Of a stretch of DNA of 64,000 nt, positions 1 through 11,264 are shown piece by piece. The notes beneath the pieces were generated by a model. It had not been told where the DNA came from. It did not search any database and saw only the letters and a list, made by a program, of their open reading frames with translations. The position numbers and the translations under genes were made by a program. The stretch is taken from NCBI GenBank assembly GCA_964017145.1, contig OZ024840.1:2542001-2606000 (forward strand). Reading direction: 5' to 3'. The DNA comes from Agrocybe praecox (taxonomy: Eukaryota > Basidiomycota > Agaricomycetes > Agaricales > Agrocybaceae). Each line of letters begins with the position of its first letter. Within the stretch, counting starts at the first letter, position 1.

Positions 1-1376
1 AACTTCCAGCACCGGACGAGGTAGTAGCAGCAGAGGATTGACGTCCCAAACTGTTTTGGCCCTGCGCCCTATTCGCCTGTACCATTCGAGCTATAAGAGT
101 GGCAATTCAATCATAGCTGGTATTGCATAGGACATAAGTTGCTCACAAACGGACACAATTCTCTTGATAATTCCAAGGTTCTCAATGACACTCCAGGCAT
201 CCGTTCGTTTGCCTTCGTAGTCTGACGAGATGTGGGAACCAGGGACGTTTGTTATATCGTACTTGGATTCATCGGCAAAACTGTTCATCTTCTCCAAAAT
301 CAAATAAAATATATTCAATCTAAGGTATATTTTAGGATCTCTGTTACTGGACAAATTTGTAGGAGACACTCACTGCATGTAGAAGAATGAGTTGAACAAG
401 GGGTCAATATATTGGGTAGTTAACATAAAGAAGCGAGGTAGATCCTGCTTCAAAGCATTGTTAATATAGTCGTATTCATTCGTGGCGATTTCGAAGTCTT
501 GCTCCAACTAGATGATATCAGAAATGCTGGTCAAACATGAAGAAATGAAGACAGACTTTGAACAAATTCTTCTCGTCACCCAATGACTTCTCTTTCTTAT
601 CTCTAAGTTTAGTGAGGGAGTTGTTGAACCTATCGTAGTCTGTCAACTACGAAAGCGGGAAATCGTTTAGAAACGCCTAGGGAGAACAAGGGTGTAAGGT
701 TAACCTTATGGTCTCTTTTGGTGATGGTCTTGCGGATAGTCTTGAGGACAGACTGAAACTCCCTAGCAGGACCGGAAATGCGAGTTTCGATGAGCTCTAA
801 CTCAGGACCGATAAGCTCGCGCAACTCTTGCATGGCGGTCTCATATTTGGTAACATTGCGAATGGTGTGGGCAGCTTCAGGATGTTTCCCGATGAGATCA
901 TATTCGCCGGCGATAGGTTGGAAGACGACGGCGAAATGCTGTGCAAACCCAGCTCCAGCCATGAACAAGGCTTCGCGATTCAAAGCAAACCGATGTTTAG
1001 TAGACCAAATGAGAAGACGAGAGGAAGTAAGGCGTCAGTCATGCTTCAAGGTTAGAATGAAGTTGAAAAGCGTGCATACTGGTGACGGCGTCTATGAACG
1101 TCTTGGTGTCCTTGATCAGCTTCTCAGTTGCTGATTCCAAGGCAGCAAAGTTGCGCCGGTAGTCATCGAACTCCGGATCGACGGATTCTGCAATTCGATA
1201 AGATGGTCAGGGCAATGAGTCCAATGCCCCCCGAGCTGCGATATTCATCTTACTTTTCGACATCCCAATCTTGCTGGTGACAGCGAACGGCGTTCTGTGG
1301 GCGTTGTTAGAACACTTATACGCATATCTTTGTATAAATTCAATTACCGCGCCAGCGCCTTGCCAATTCCTTTCAT
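1..1376 (-). CDS. RVS167: RVS167/amphiphysin-type BAR protein, 3' end cut off by window start
   Basis: BAR-domain protein that binds and bends membrane during endocytosis and actin patch function. The spliced reading frame starts MKGIGKALARTPFAV at 1376 and runs through DPEFDDYRRNFAALE, TEKLIKDTKTFIDAV, GEYDLIGKHPEA, IRKTITKRDHK, YDRFNNSLTKLRDKKEKS and DYINNALKQDLPRFF. This is the full BAR order of fungal Rvs167. After the BAR domain an exon near the window start reads ARMVQANRAQGQNS, the beginning of the low-complexity linker. The C-terminal SH3 domain expected for Rvs167 (absent from Rvs161) would lie before position 1. The first intron is about 1295-1346, and several further introns interrupt the BAR region. 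Family assignment is firm. Some inner splice sites, especially around 970-1070, are approximate. Confidence 0.88.
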
Positions 1377-1797
1377 TTTGTGAGGTAGAGAAACTCGAAA
1401 TAGCCTATAGTGAGACTCAGTCAAGGGTCGCGGGCGTTTGTCCAACTGAGTATGTATTTATTCCCACGCGGGTCATACTCGCATCCCGCAACATTCTACC
1501 ACTTGACTACTACACACTTACTTGACTTGTTTCCCAAATTTTGAAAATATCTACGGTGCTCATAAAACATTCTTATTTTTTTCTCAGCTCATTTTGGTTT
1601 CCTCCTTGCCAGCTCGACTATTAATAATTCCCCACTAACATGACGTCACGTGAAGCTCATTAGAATCGGTTATCTAGTCATATTGCGGCTCCGCCTAACT
1701 ACCTTACTATTTATTACCAACTCCTCCTTGTCTCTTACACATACCCCATTCAGACGGAACCTCAAGACAATAACGACAAAACTATACCTTTACTATA
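1377..1797. promoter_or_regulatory. Divergent promoter between RVS167 and SDO1
   Basis: This 421-bp non-coding stretch separates two genes transcribed away from each other. It contains a composite palindromic site at 1641-1652, listed separately. Pyrimidine-rich tracts occur close to the SDO1 start. No credible coding sequence was seen. Confidence 0.5.
1641..1652. promoter_or_regulatory. Composite CRE and E-box palindrome TGACGTCACGTG
   Basis: The perfect palindrome TGACGTCA (ATF/CREB-type bZIP site, 1641-1648) overlaps the perfect palindrome CACGTG (bHLH/Cbf1-type E-box, 1647-1652). The site lies 146 bp before the SDO1 start codon and 265 bp before the RVS167 start codon. Both half-sites are textbook consensus. 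Occupancy is inferred, not shown. Confidence 0.45.
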
Positions 1798-2892
1798 ATG
1801 CCTCAGATTCAACAACCATCTAATCAGATCAAGTACGTAACAAAAGCGCTTTTCAGAGGTTTTTCTAATGATTGCATTGCAGGTTGACAAACGTTTCTAT
1901 AGTCCGCTTAAAAAAGGGCGGAAAGCGCTTCGAGGTAATTATTACGCAATATTTAATCGAATCTTCAATTGATCGTCTCAAACTATCAGATCGCTTGCTA
2001 CAAAAACAAAGTGCAAGAATGGAGAACTGGAGTGTAAGTCATTATTAATTCGGAAGATTACCTGCAACCATGCTAATCCTTACCTAGAGAAACAAACCTG
2101 GATGATGTTCTTCAGATCAGCAATGTCTTTGTCAACGTATCAAAGGGCGAGGTTGCCAAAAGCGGAGATTTACAGAAAGCCTTCGGAAAAAGTGACGTCG
2201 CTGAAGTTGTGAAAGAGGCAAGCACACATATATCATTGCTTTCTGATCAATAGCCAATGCATCTCGATAGATCCTGAAGAAAGGCGAAGTTCAAGTAAAC
2301 GAAAAGGAACGTGATCATGATCTTGGATCTTTGCGCAAAGAGATAGCTACACTTGTCGCTGAGAAATGTGTCGATCCTGCTACTCAACGCCCTTACCCAG
2401 TTGGCATGATTGAAAAGGCGATGACTGAGGCTGGTTATAGTGTTAAGCAAAATAAGAATGCTAAGAGCCAGGTATTTGGGACTTTATGTGTTTCCAACGA
2501 TTGACAAACTAAAGTCAAATTCATTTGCCAGGTCTCTGAATGTATCAAACAACTTCAGTCCGATTCAAATCTTCCTATCCAACGGGCTCGGATGCGCATA
2601 AAGGTTGCATTGCCGAATGCAGATGCAGATAAGCTGAAAGGGAAGATCATCGAACTTGCAGAGAAAGTAGAACATGAAGAGAATGGCCAATCAGACTGGG
2701 AAGGGGTGAGTTTGATCTTGCCCCCGCGCAATGCACTCACAGTTGAAATTTTGGTTTGCGTAGACAATGCTAATTGATCCTGGACAATTCCGTGTCATAA
2801 ACGAACTGTTGCAGAAAGAGTGCAAAGGGCGAGGTAGATTAGAGACTCTGGCTTTTGCAGCTACCGCAACAGCGACTCCAGCTGCCTCTTAG
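1798..2892 (+). CDS. SDO1: Ribosome maturation protein SDO1 (SBDS homologue)
   Basis: SBDS family protein that, with the GTPase Efl1, releases Tif6/eIF6 from the pre-60S subunit in the cytoplasm. The start is MPQIQQPSNQIK, followed after an intron by LTNVSIVRLKKGGKRFEIACYK. The N-terminal FYSH domain shows VQEWRTGVETNLDDVLQ and VFVNVSKGEVAKSGDL. The middle domain has GEVQVNEKERDHDLGSL, then ATLVAEKCVDPATQRPYPV and MIEKAMTEAGYSVK. The C-terminal ferredoxin-like domain includes LPIQRARMRIKVALP and, in the last exon, IDPGQFRVINELLQKE. There are about six short introns. The gene converges on ALG1, whose stop codon is only 78 bp away. Confidence 0.93.
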
Positions 2893-2970
2893 GGGTGCGC
2901 TGATAGGTCGAAAGACGGTGACCCCATGTACGATACAATATATCTTATAGAATAAATAGTGGAAAGACAT

Positions 2971-4996
2971 TTACAAATTCATATCAGTCAGAACTAAAGG
3001 TTTCAGAACTCGTGCCCAATTTTCTTCCCAAGTATTCCATACGTGATCTTCTTCGTTTTCATTTAACCGCGAGTTGACTGACATATGTAAGCTGTTGAGT
3101 GTAGAAGGTTGTCTGGAACGGTCGGATAATGATTCCGTCAAAGAAGAAAGGTAAGGCGCATTTGGAAATGACGTGAATATTTTCTGGAAGTTATGTTCAG
3201 ATGAAAAAGTATATCATGTCAAACCATGTGAAGCATACCTCCACCTGAGATGCTAATTCCTGCGTAGTATTGAATATCAAGCCGTTTTTCCCATCCTTGA
3301 CAAGCTCAGATAAACTTATGTCGTTACGGTCAGGTGGCAAGATATATGATAGACGGGTAAATTGCTTACCAGTTGTACCCAATGGCACAGACAGGAAGTC
3401 CGCAACCAAACATGTCAACGACTTTCATTGGTAAGTCAAGAGAAGAAGAGCTTGAATGTAAGCAGACCCCTAGGTCAGATGAGCCTATACAACACCACAT
3501 TTTTTAGGACCAAATGGACAGAGAAAATAGGCATTTGAAGTGACTCACCCAGCAAGATGGGATAATCTTGGGCTTCTAGCCAAAGGCTGATGCAACGAAC
3601 CCAAGTCCACTTCTTTTGCACCTCTGCAATTTCGTTCATATATCTTTCTTTTAGAGGGCCTTTTCCTGTTATAATAACAAGCATCTTGGGTAGATTCTTG
3701 TCCGTCCCCTGTTTTTTATTCTGGGCACATATATTGGTTGCTCGACGTTCGTAGATGTCCAGAGCATCCAACAAGACACTAAAATCCTCATCCGGTGTCC
3801 ATGATGTGCTGGAAACTAGAATAGCAGGTCTGTCCGCTCTCAGGATAGGCATTTGGACCTCGACATACGTCGGGTCGATTTCAGAATCCAAGGATTCTGA
3901 TTTTGGAGGATGTGCGGTCTGTGTCAGCACAGTCGAGTATGGAGTGGATGCGCTTGGAAGAAATTTGCGCAAACTTTCGTCCAACATAAGCTTCGGGTGA
4001 AGCTTGCAAAATAACTACAGGAACGGTCAGACAATACGGACTACGAATAAAAGAAGACGTACTTCATGGGTTTCTTGAACAGAGGAGCGATGGAAATGGC
4101 TTGGCGGCCGGTCGTATAAGATAACTTTGTGGCCTCTTGAACGGTTTCAGGTACTGCTTTACTGAAATCAATATATCATCGACACTCACTGTAGGTCCCA
4201 TTCCTTTACAAGAAAATCTCGCATAGCCCGGCTGACAAATAAGTGGGCATATGCCGAGTATCCAAAAGTCATTTCCATCCTGAATTAAGATATTAAAACT
4301 TATGAACGTAAGATTCGAGTGAATAAAAGTGAGTCTGACCATTTGGCGACGCGCACGAGGATATGATCGTCACCCAGTCTCAGTGCAAGAATACTATATC
4401 CAAGGTTGTGCCAGTCGATTATAACTTTACTACCGCGCGTTCTCGCGACCAGCTGGACAAGCGCTAAAGTCGGGATACTGGGCGGGTTCTTTGAACTTGG
4501 TAAGCCTTATGCCATCAAATGGCCGACCAAAATGACTACTAACTTGCACAATTATAAATTCTGGAGGAACTTCAATCCAGACCAGGAGACATAGAAGGAT
4601 ACTGATGGTTTGGTGAACGACTTTCAAAGGAGCGATTACCAAATAGGGTAGAATGCGAAATATTTTGGGCAGCTCAGGTATATGTCGTATTCGGACTCTA
4701 GGTAAACGCTTTAGAGAAGGTATTGGCTTTGAACCTAAACGGTCATATTATTGAATCATTTTGAGAGAGAATAGGCTCGGGAGCATACCAGCATATCCTA
4801 TGATATCTGTAGCGAATCCATTCTCAGCAAAACTTTGAGCGTGGTACATCATTCTAGGGCTACGACCAATATCGCCAAGGACTAGAATTGCAACGGAGCG
4901 TAGTGAGTGCTGATCTCGTGGCTTGAAAAGTCTCCAGGCCAGCCATAGTGGTATTAGTGTAACAATCAAAAGAGGGAGGTGGAGATATTCTGGCAT
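2971..4996 (-). CDS. ALG1: ALG1 chitobiosyldiphosphodolichol beta-1,4-mannosyltransferase
   Basis: Family GT33 enzyme that adds the first mannose to GlcNAc2-PP-dolichol on the cytosolic face of the ER. The N-terminus [18 protein letters not shown] is a single membrane anchor. It is followed by the nucleotide-sugar fold start [18 protein letters not shown] and by [16 protein letters not shown]. Later exons carry [18 protein letters not shown] and [16 protein letters not shown], characteristic of ALG1, and the protein ends [16 protein letters not shown]. An in-frame upstream ATG at 5026 would add ten residues, but the start at 4996 places the anchor at the very N-terminus as in relatives. At least seven short introns. 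Divergent with NFU1. Confidence 0.9.
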
Positions 4997-5064
4997 GGTA
5001 TAACGCCAAGGCCCGTTGCATACCACGTTGAGTCGATCGCGATTCAGGAATCAGCGTCGCCGTC

Positions 5065-5070
5065 CACGTG
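5065..5070. promoter_or_regulatory. CACGTG E-box in the ALG1/NFU1 divergent promoter
   Basis: Perfect E-box within the 158-bp gap between the ALG1 and NFU1 start codons, extended to CACGTGA. One of four sites of this form found by eye in promoter gaps of this window. Confidence 0.35.
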
Positions 5071-5154
5071 ATTAATAGTCGGACCGGCGGCTAAAATCGT
5101 AATGCCAAGCAATGCTCCAACCTCGCGCATTATTCATCTTCTAGTTCAACCACC

Positions 5155-6121
5155 ATGGCCTCTTCGTCCTCACTTCGTCTTGTTACAAAACATGTACTAA
5201 AATCATCAACTGCTCGAGTATATGCACAACTTGCTGCTCGTAACTTTTCCCAATCAGCACTTCGTCAGAGACCGGCAATCCTTGGAACAACTTCGCGGTT
5301 ATGCAGAAAGCAGCATGCACTTCCATCAATATATTCGTCCACAAGTGAGTGAGGCATTTATTTCCTTCACCCAATCCGTGATCTTATCAATAATAGGGCG
5401 GTCTATGTTCATTCAGACTGAAACTACACCCAACGATGATTCTCTTAAATTTATCATTGGTCAGACGGTTATGGGTGAGGACGGAACGGCTGAATTCACG
5501 GATACCAAATCCGCTTTTACCTCACCTTTGGCCCTCAATCTAATGGGAGTAGAGGGTGTTACGACCGTCTTTTATGGACCTGATTTCATCACTATATCGA
5601 AAGATTCCGAAAGTAGCTGGCCCGTCTTGAAACCGGAGATTTACGCTCTTCTTATGGAGTTCTTTTCATCCGGAAAGCCCTTGTTTTTAAGCCAGGAGGA
5701 CCGCGAAAGAGCCGGACCCCAGGACACTCGCATCTTAGACACCGACTCGGAGACAGTAGCGATGATTAAAGAGTTGCTCGAGACTCGAGTCAGACCAGCC
5801 ATCATGGAAGATGGAGGAGATATCGAGTATCGTGGATTTGACGAAGAGGGCGACAGGATTGTCAAGGTCAAGTTGAAGGGGAGTTGTCGGGGATGCGATT
5901 CTAGCACAGTGACGCTGAAAAGCGGTATTGAACGGATGCTGATGCATTACATTCCTGAAGTTCAGGGAGTGGAACAAGTAGGTTCTTGGCTATTAATTGG
6001 TGACAAACTGCTTACTATCTAATCAAAGGTTCTGGATCCAGAAGAAGAGGTTGCATTGAACGAATTCTCCAAATTAGAGCAGAAACTTTCACAGAAAGAA
6101 CAGCCAAAACACGCCAGGTAA
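5155..6121 (+). CDS. NFU1: NFU1 mitochondrial iron-sulfur cluster scaffold
   Basis: Late-acting mitochondrial Fe-S protein that helps deliver [4Fe-4S] clusters to enzymes such as lipoate synthase. Three exons (5155-5344, 5397-5977, 6029-6121) give 287 residues. The N-terminus is rich in Ser, Arg and Leu without acidic residues, as expected of a mitochondrial presequence. The Nfu N-domain begins SMFIQTETTPNDDSLKFI, and the NifU-like C-domain contains RPAIMEDGGDIEYRGF and the cluster-binding CxxC within GSCRGCDSST. The protein ends in a charged tail after the GVEQVLDPEE junction. No missing residues. Confidence 0.94.
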
Positions 6122-6434
6122 ATTTAAACCCAAGATCTATCATACGGCACATATTTCTCACTTTTCCAAGTATGGCCCAATACCTGTCCACATAGTTGTA
6201 TATAGTTATATTATCTACCTAATATATGCTAGATCTCTGATGATACGAGTGGTTAGCTTGAGCCATTTGATGCGGCCAAACCCACGCTGTCGGAAATTAA
6301 GTCACATGCTCGTCCTTAAGCAATGATTATTGACAAGAGGCCGGACCCTGGGTCTGTAGCGGTCCTCTTTCTCTTATTTAACCCTCTATTCCTTCAAATT
6401 CATCTTCTTGCCCACATCCACCGTTCCAAAATCC
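6122..6434. other. Intergenic region, 3' of NFU1 and promoter of the copper regulator
   Basis: 313 bp without coding potential. The part nearest the downstream start is rich in CT tracts. No specific copper-response element was recognised. Confidence 0.4.
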
Positions 6435-7999
6435 ATGGTACGGTTAATCCAGCTCTCTAAATTTGAACTACAACTTATTTTCTCCCGTTAGGTCTATGTA
6501 AACAGTCAGAAATTCGCCTGGTGAGAGCAAATATCCTACTGTCTCCGAAACCTTGCTCATCCTCTGCAGCGAATCCTGTATCAAGGGTCATAGATCCTCT
6601 TCATGTCATCATACCGACAGACCACTTTTTGAAATCAAAAAGAAAGGACGCCCCGTTTCGCAATGCACAAAATGTCGGGAGCTGCGGCAGTCAAAGAAAT
6701 TCCATTCCAAGTGCACCTGTAATCATCAATCGGAAGCTGCGCCGGCCATGCAACCTCTGGCTTCATCTTCAGGATCTAAAAGTAGGCTCTTACAGTTGTT
6801 AGTGCTAGGACTAATGACTGACTAAATCTTAGCAAGGAGATTCATACCCATCGTTCCCGCGCTGCCGAATGGACTGCGGGACGTCTTGGCCGCTTCCCAA
6901 TCAATATCATCCCTGCCACCGGATTCACGACAAAGAGGTGCGTTTGTTGTTTTGTGAATTAACATATAGGGATTAAACTTGGATCGCCTTATCAGTTGAC
7001 TCTCTCTTGAATCCTTGCGATTGTAAAAGCGTATGGAAGTGTAAATGCCGGAGTGAAAAATCCCCGGCTTCATCTGCTGCGGAGGCCCCTCAAGCTACGA
7101 CGAAGGGAACTAATGGACTGTCTGCTTTAGCCCATGCCGCCGCACTTCAATGTTGTCTTCCATCTTCGCCGCCATCTCCCTCATTGTCGAGTAATACTGG
7201 AACAGGCAGAAAGTCCAGTCCTCGTCACACACGGTTCCGATCACCATCGCCGATCCACACATCGAGTAAGCGCCAGAAACATGATAAGCTGTACTCTTCT
7301 CCCACACCTGGCCCGAACCTTGCGCCTATGTTTTACTCTTCGGATCTGCCCCCACATAAGCCAACCCCCATGCCGAATTTCCCGTCGATGCCTCCAATGA
7401 GCAAGTTAACCTCTCTTGCCGGATCGGGTTGTACCTGTGGCTTCCAATGTTCCTGTCCAGGATGTATCGAACATCGCGGGAAGACACACGCCAATCCGGA
7501 TAGGAAGGATTGTGCCCACGGATGTGGGACGTGTGTTGATCATAAGCTTGGGATGAGCCTGCCAAGCACAAGTGCCAGCTCTTCAGTGACCCCAACTTCA
7601 TCGTCCCAAAATTCAGGCACAAGTAGTAGTAGTAGTATCCTCGATCGATTCTTCGCCAGAGCAGCTGCACTTCCTCCGCCTCCGACATACCGTAAAATGT
7701 CCTCAAACGCGATCGACCCTATGGACACCACAAGATACGCAGACTTCTCGAGATCACAAGGTGGATCGTCGTTCGCGTTCGGCACGGTCAAACTTCCGAA
7801 ACTGGAATGCTGTGGGGGTCAGTGTAATTGTCCAGCAGGACAATGCACTTGCAGGGTCTCGTGTGCAGGATTCTGTGCAGATAGGAAGGAAGTCATTCCT
7901 CGCAAGGAAGTTGCTGAAGTCCAAACACAACGGCCACTGGAGACTGATATAGACCACCAGCCTGCTCCAGTGCGAAGTTGCTGCGCAGGCAAAGTGTAG
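6435..7999 (+). CDS. CUF1: Copper-fist transcription factor (CUF1/MAC1/ACE1 type)
   Basis: Copper-sensing DNA-binding regulator. The coding part of exon 1 is just the ATG (6435-6437). The protein then reads VYVNSQKFACESCIKGH, DRPLFEIKKKGRPVSQC, CRELRQSKKFHSKCTC: the complete copper fist, with zinc ligands and the KGRP minor-groove motif. Downstream come several Cys clusters: CDCKSVWKCKCR, then CTCGFQCSCPGCIEH, then CAHGCGTC, then CCGGQCNCPAGQCTC and CAGFCADR. The second cluster fits CxCx3CxCx2Cx2H, the copper-binding signature known from S. pombe Cuf1. Ser/Pro-rich linkers separate them. The Cuf1-like spacing suggests an activator of copper/iron uptake that is inactivated by copper, but an ACE1-like detoxification role cannot be excluded from sequence. 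Confidence 0.9.
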
Positions 8000-8319
8000 T
8001 GCATTTTATGTTTGTTCTTGACTTATGCTTTAATTTACTTTTTTTTCTCTTTTCGTTCTTTCCTTTCGTTCTTGTCCTTTTAGACTTTACTGGGGGACAT
8101 TTAACATTCGGAATACTGAATTTTCATTGTGTACATTATTTTTTACAGATTTGAATCTTTGTTGCGGTCTAAGAAATACATAGTGATGTAGTGGTTAATG
8201 AGATGAAAGTCTGGCATAATGATGCAGCGCTACGGAGTGCCCCAAGAACGAAATTGTATGTCATGTAATCCGGTTAGACGCTGTATGGAGGAATGTCAGC
8301 ATGAAGACGAGTGATGGTG
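8000..8319. other. Convergent 3' regions of the copper regulator and the E2 gene
   Basis: 320 bp with T-rich stretches just after the copper regulator stop and no coding potential. Likely two 3' UTRs. Confidence 0.4.
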
Positions 8320-9215
8320 TTAATCTTGCACATACGTATCATCTAAAGTAAGGAGACATGTTGTAAGTTCAACGCTAGAATATAGATCGAGAATGTAATT
8401 CACCATCGTAATGAAACTGTGTCTGTCGAGAAGGATTAGCGGTTATATGACGGCAAAAAAGGCGCGCTTACCTTCTTGGGATTATCGGGAGCATTCTTGA
8501 CATATCTGTCATTATCGATAGGTCTAAGAGGAGGGTTGAGCATATCGGATATAAGGGACAATCTAAAGCTAATCGTTACCTCTCCTTTTTCTATAAACGT
8601 GTAATAAATTAGACAGTGATGAGGAGTTGGTAGTGACAGAACGCACTTTGCAAGAAGCTAACATGCTCTGAAGAGTGACGCAGACGGCGATAACACTGAG
8701 TACAGGGGACCACTCATTACCCAAGATGGATGCGCAGATCTGGAAGTGGTGTCAGTTTCATGGCGCGATAGGATGAGATGGACGGACATGTCCATTAGAG
8801 TATACGTGCTGATTGACGAGTCAGCGCGCAGATATATGTGAGGATGCAATCACGTACTGGATGGATGGGAGACTCTTTCCCGTCTGTTACTACGAACTGC
8901 ACTGCAGGCGAAGATATGGGGTAGTGAGAGTCGAATCTAAACTGAAGAACGTATTTCTCGTTCTGTAAATGGAGATAAGAGAAGTAGATCGGAGAGTGTG
9001 GATGGGTAAGTGGTACCTGATAAACCGAGTCGCCCATAACCTCTATTGTGAACAACCACTTGGAAAAGTCGTTTGCCTCGAGGAGGTTGATGCCTGTGGG
9101 GGGTGAATTGTAGGGATGGAAGTTGATTGTAGGGTGATTTCATACCGACTGGACATCCCTCTGACTGGATCTCTCTGAGCTCCTTTGCCAGACGCCTTGA
9201 GGATATGGAGGACAT
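8320..9215 (-). CDS. Ubiquitin-conjugating enzyme E2, UBE2W/Ubc16 type
   Basis: E2 enzyme of the class that in animals ubiquitinates protein N-termini. The spliced protein starts MSSISSRRLAKELREIQSEG, continues WLFTIEVMGDSVYQ, EKYVLQFRFDSHYPISSP and ESPIHPHVYSNGHICASIL, then NEWSPVLSVIAVCVTLQSM, LASCKKKERPIDNDRYVKNA and PDNPKKTQFHYDDD. The catalytic Cys is in NGHIC. The segment HPHVYSNGHIC replaces the canonical HPN tripeptide, as in UBE2W. Many tiny exons, including one of 21 nt for HVYSNGH and one of 11 nt at 8580-8590. The stop lies after DDDTYVQD. Family membership is clear; N-terminal ubiquitination activity is inferred from the family. Confidence 0.88.
8580..8590 (-). other. 11-nt internal exon of the E2 gene
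   Basis: Exon AAAAAGGAGAG on the minus strand between acceptor TTTATAG and donor GTAACG. It supplies Lys, Lys, Glu and two bases of Arg in the conserved segment CKKKERPIDN. Without it the reading frame is lost. Confidence 0.7.
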
Positions 9216-9492
9216 GGTTAGAGAGAGGTAGGCGCTGAGCGCTGATGGGGAAAGTGGATGGTGCAGACAAGCAGGGCCAAACAAGAGAAAGGGATAAAAA
9301 TCGACAAGTTGATTTGTGGACACTGTAGCCTCCCCACTTTAGAGTCACCTGTGTCCCATATTTTCAGAAGGGAACTGCAGGCGCTCGTGGAGAGGCAGAT
9401 CATCTGCACTCACGTTACAATGAATCGTGTTCTCACAAGTACACCTTTCGCACAGACCTGTTTGCTACATTTACATAAATACAATAAAATTT

Positions 9493-10615
9493 TCAATTCT
9501 CTGCCTCCTTTGCTCGTCGTTCCCTGTCCACATTGATATCCGCAAGAATCTTCTTTGCTCCTCCATCCATCAATTTCTTCGCCAGCTTTTCACCAACTTT
9601 TTGCGCGTCCTCCACACTTTTTACTACTTCTGACACCGTTTCCTCGACGTGTTCCGTGCCATCGAGCCCAGTAACGCATCCCGTCAGTGTGAGCAATTCT
9701 CCGTCTCCCTGGCGCACCAGCTCGCTCGCCACGCCCACAGGCACACTGCATCCACCCTCAAGAACCCGCAGGCAGGCTCTCTCTGCAGAACATTTCCATT
9801 GGGTCTCTCGGTGCATCAGTTTCTTGCAAAGCTCCAGAGCCTCTACATCGTCGCTGCGGATCTCGACTCCCAAGGCGCCTTGGGACACTGCGTGAAAAAG
9901 CGTCGGTGGGCGTATATCAGACGAGATACGATATCCCAAATCGATCCGAACAAGCCCCGCTTTCGCTAGCACCAGTGCAGCGAATGGACCGTCTTCTGCA
10001 TCCAATTTCGCCAGGCGGGTGTTCCTATATCGTACCATATCATACATAAAGAGACCTTCATCGCAGTTAGATTATACATACAAATTTCCACGCTAAATAA
10101 ACAAGTTTTCAATCATACAAAGATAAGATGAAGAACAAAGTAGAACTAACCACATCCAAGAACTTGAGAGAGGGGTATTTCCTCTTCAACTGCGCAACCC
10201 GTCGCACACTGCTCGTCCCAACCACGCTGCCTGCAGGGAGATCGTCGAGAGTCTTCCAACTCAACCCCTTCTTCACAACCAGGCTGTCCACCGGGTCTTC
10301 GCGTTCCAGGATAGCGCCCAGGATACACCCGTCCGGAAGCGTCGTCGGCACGTCTTTCAACGAATGCACGAGCATATCCACATCCCTCTCCTTCAACGCG
10401 ACTTCGAGTTCCTTGGTCCATAAAGCTTTGCCGCCCAGCAAGTACAGCGCCTGAGACTGATTCTTGTCGCCGCCCGTGGCCATGAACGACGTCGTGAATG
10501 AAGGCGCATTTTCCCCAGACGACGGATACTCTTTCTGCAAAGTTTCCAGGACAATGTTCGTCTGCACTTGTGCTAGCTGAGAAGCTCTTGAAGCGAGAGT
10601 AAAAGTTCTGCCCAT
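9493..10615 (-). CDS. HEM3: Porphobilinogen deaminase (hydroxymethylbilane synthase)
   Basis: Third enzyme of haem synthesis, polymerising four porphobilinogens. Three exons: 10151-10615 (155 codons), an 11-nt microexon at 10082-10092, and 9493-10024, total 335 residues. Domain 1 shows TFTLASRASQLAQVQTN, GGKALWTKELEVAL, MLVHSLKDVPTTLP and GTSSVRRVAQLKRKYP. The joined microexon gives LDVRGNLNTRLAKLD, the substrate-binding arginine loop. GGCSVPVG contains the Cys that binds the dipyrromethane cofactor. An in-frame ATG at 10753 would add 46 residues that look unlike the family. The chosen start places TFTLASRASQ near the N-terminus as in cytosolic yeast Hem3. Confidence 0.95.
10082..10092 (-). 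other. HEM3: 11-nt microexon of HEM3
   Basis: Minus-strand CGTGGAAATTT is preceded by acceptor TTATTTAG and followed by donor GTATGT. It encodes Arg-Gly-Asn plus two bases of Leu and restores the invariant RGNLNTRL loop. The two exons cannot be joined directly in frame without it. Confidence 0.85.
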
Positions 10616-11264
10616 CTTGGTTTCAACGGTTGAGTATTGGATTTGCAAGGCAGTTATAAGTGGGGAACCCGTGTAATCTATCCTTATCTCGGTAAGCATC
10701 GCCCTCTCCGGCTCCGGAGCGCACCCTAGAACCCGCTTCGACAATTGGTTCACAACACTTCAATTTTTCACACCAACTCTATAAGTCGAAATTCCACCTT
10801 TGAGAAAGAAAGAGAATCTAGATAACGACTTTATACAACTTGTGTTGAAATAACTACAGAATGACAGACCAATAGTGCTGTAACGAGGTACTATAAGACA
10901 GACAAACGACTTAAAAGTAGGTAAGTAGAATGAGCGAAATAACCTTTACAAATGTGGGATGTGCAATAAAAAGTATTGGTCACAGGAAAGCATGAAAACA
11001 AATGGTCGAGAAAATATGCCGTTGCAAAATACAGTGCGCGATGTGGTATGATGGGGGGAGGTCAAAAATCTGAGGGCATGGTTAGACGAACATGTGAACA
11101 GCAAATCAAAAATGAAGATGTACGTAAGATAAATTTTGTAGGCATCAAGCAATTACATGCCATGAAGATGGAGCGGATTAAAAGAGCGATAGTGTTTTGT
11201 TAAAAAAGCATTCAATGAAAGTCCAGAGAGCCAAAGAAAGGAAGACGATGAGAAAAAACGTATT
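10616..11264. other. HEM3 upstream region and PUF 3' region
   Basis: 649 bp between tandem minus-strand genes. It should hold the HEM3 promoter and the 3' UTR of the Pumilio gene. No conserved coding sequence or RNA gene was seen. Confidence 0.4.

Noticed and set aside
10146..10421. Arg/Gly-rich minus-strand frame overlapping HEM3
   Set aside because: Alternative frame of HEM3 exon 1, which has clear family motifs in its own frame.
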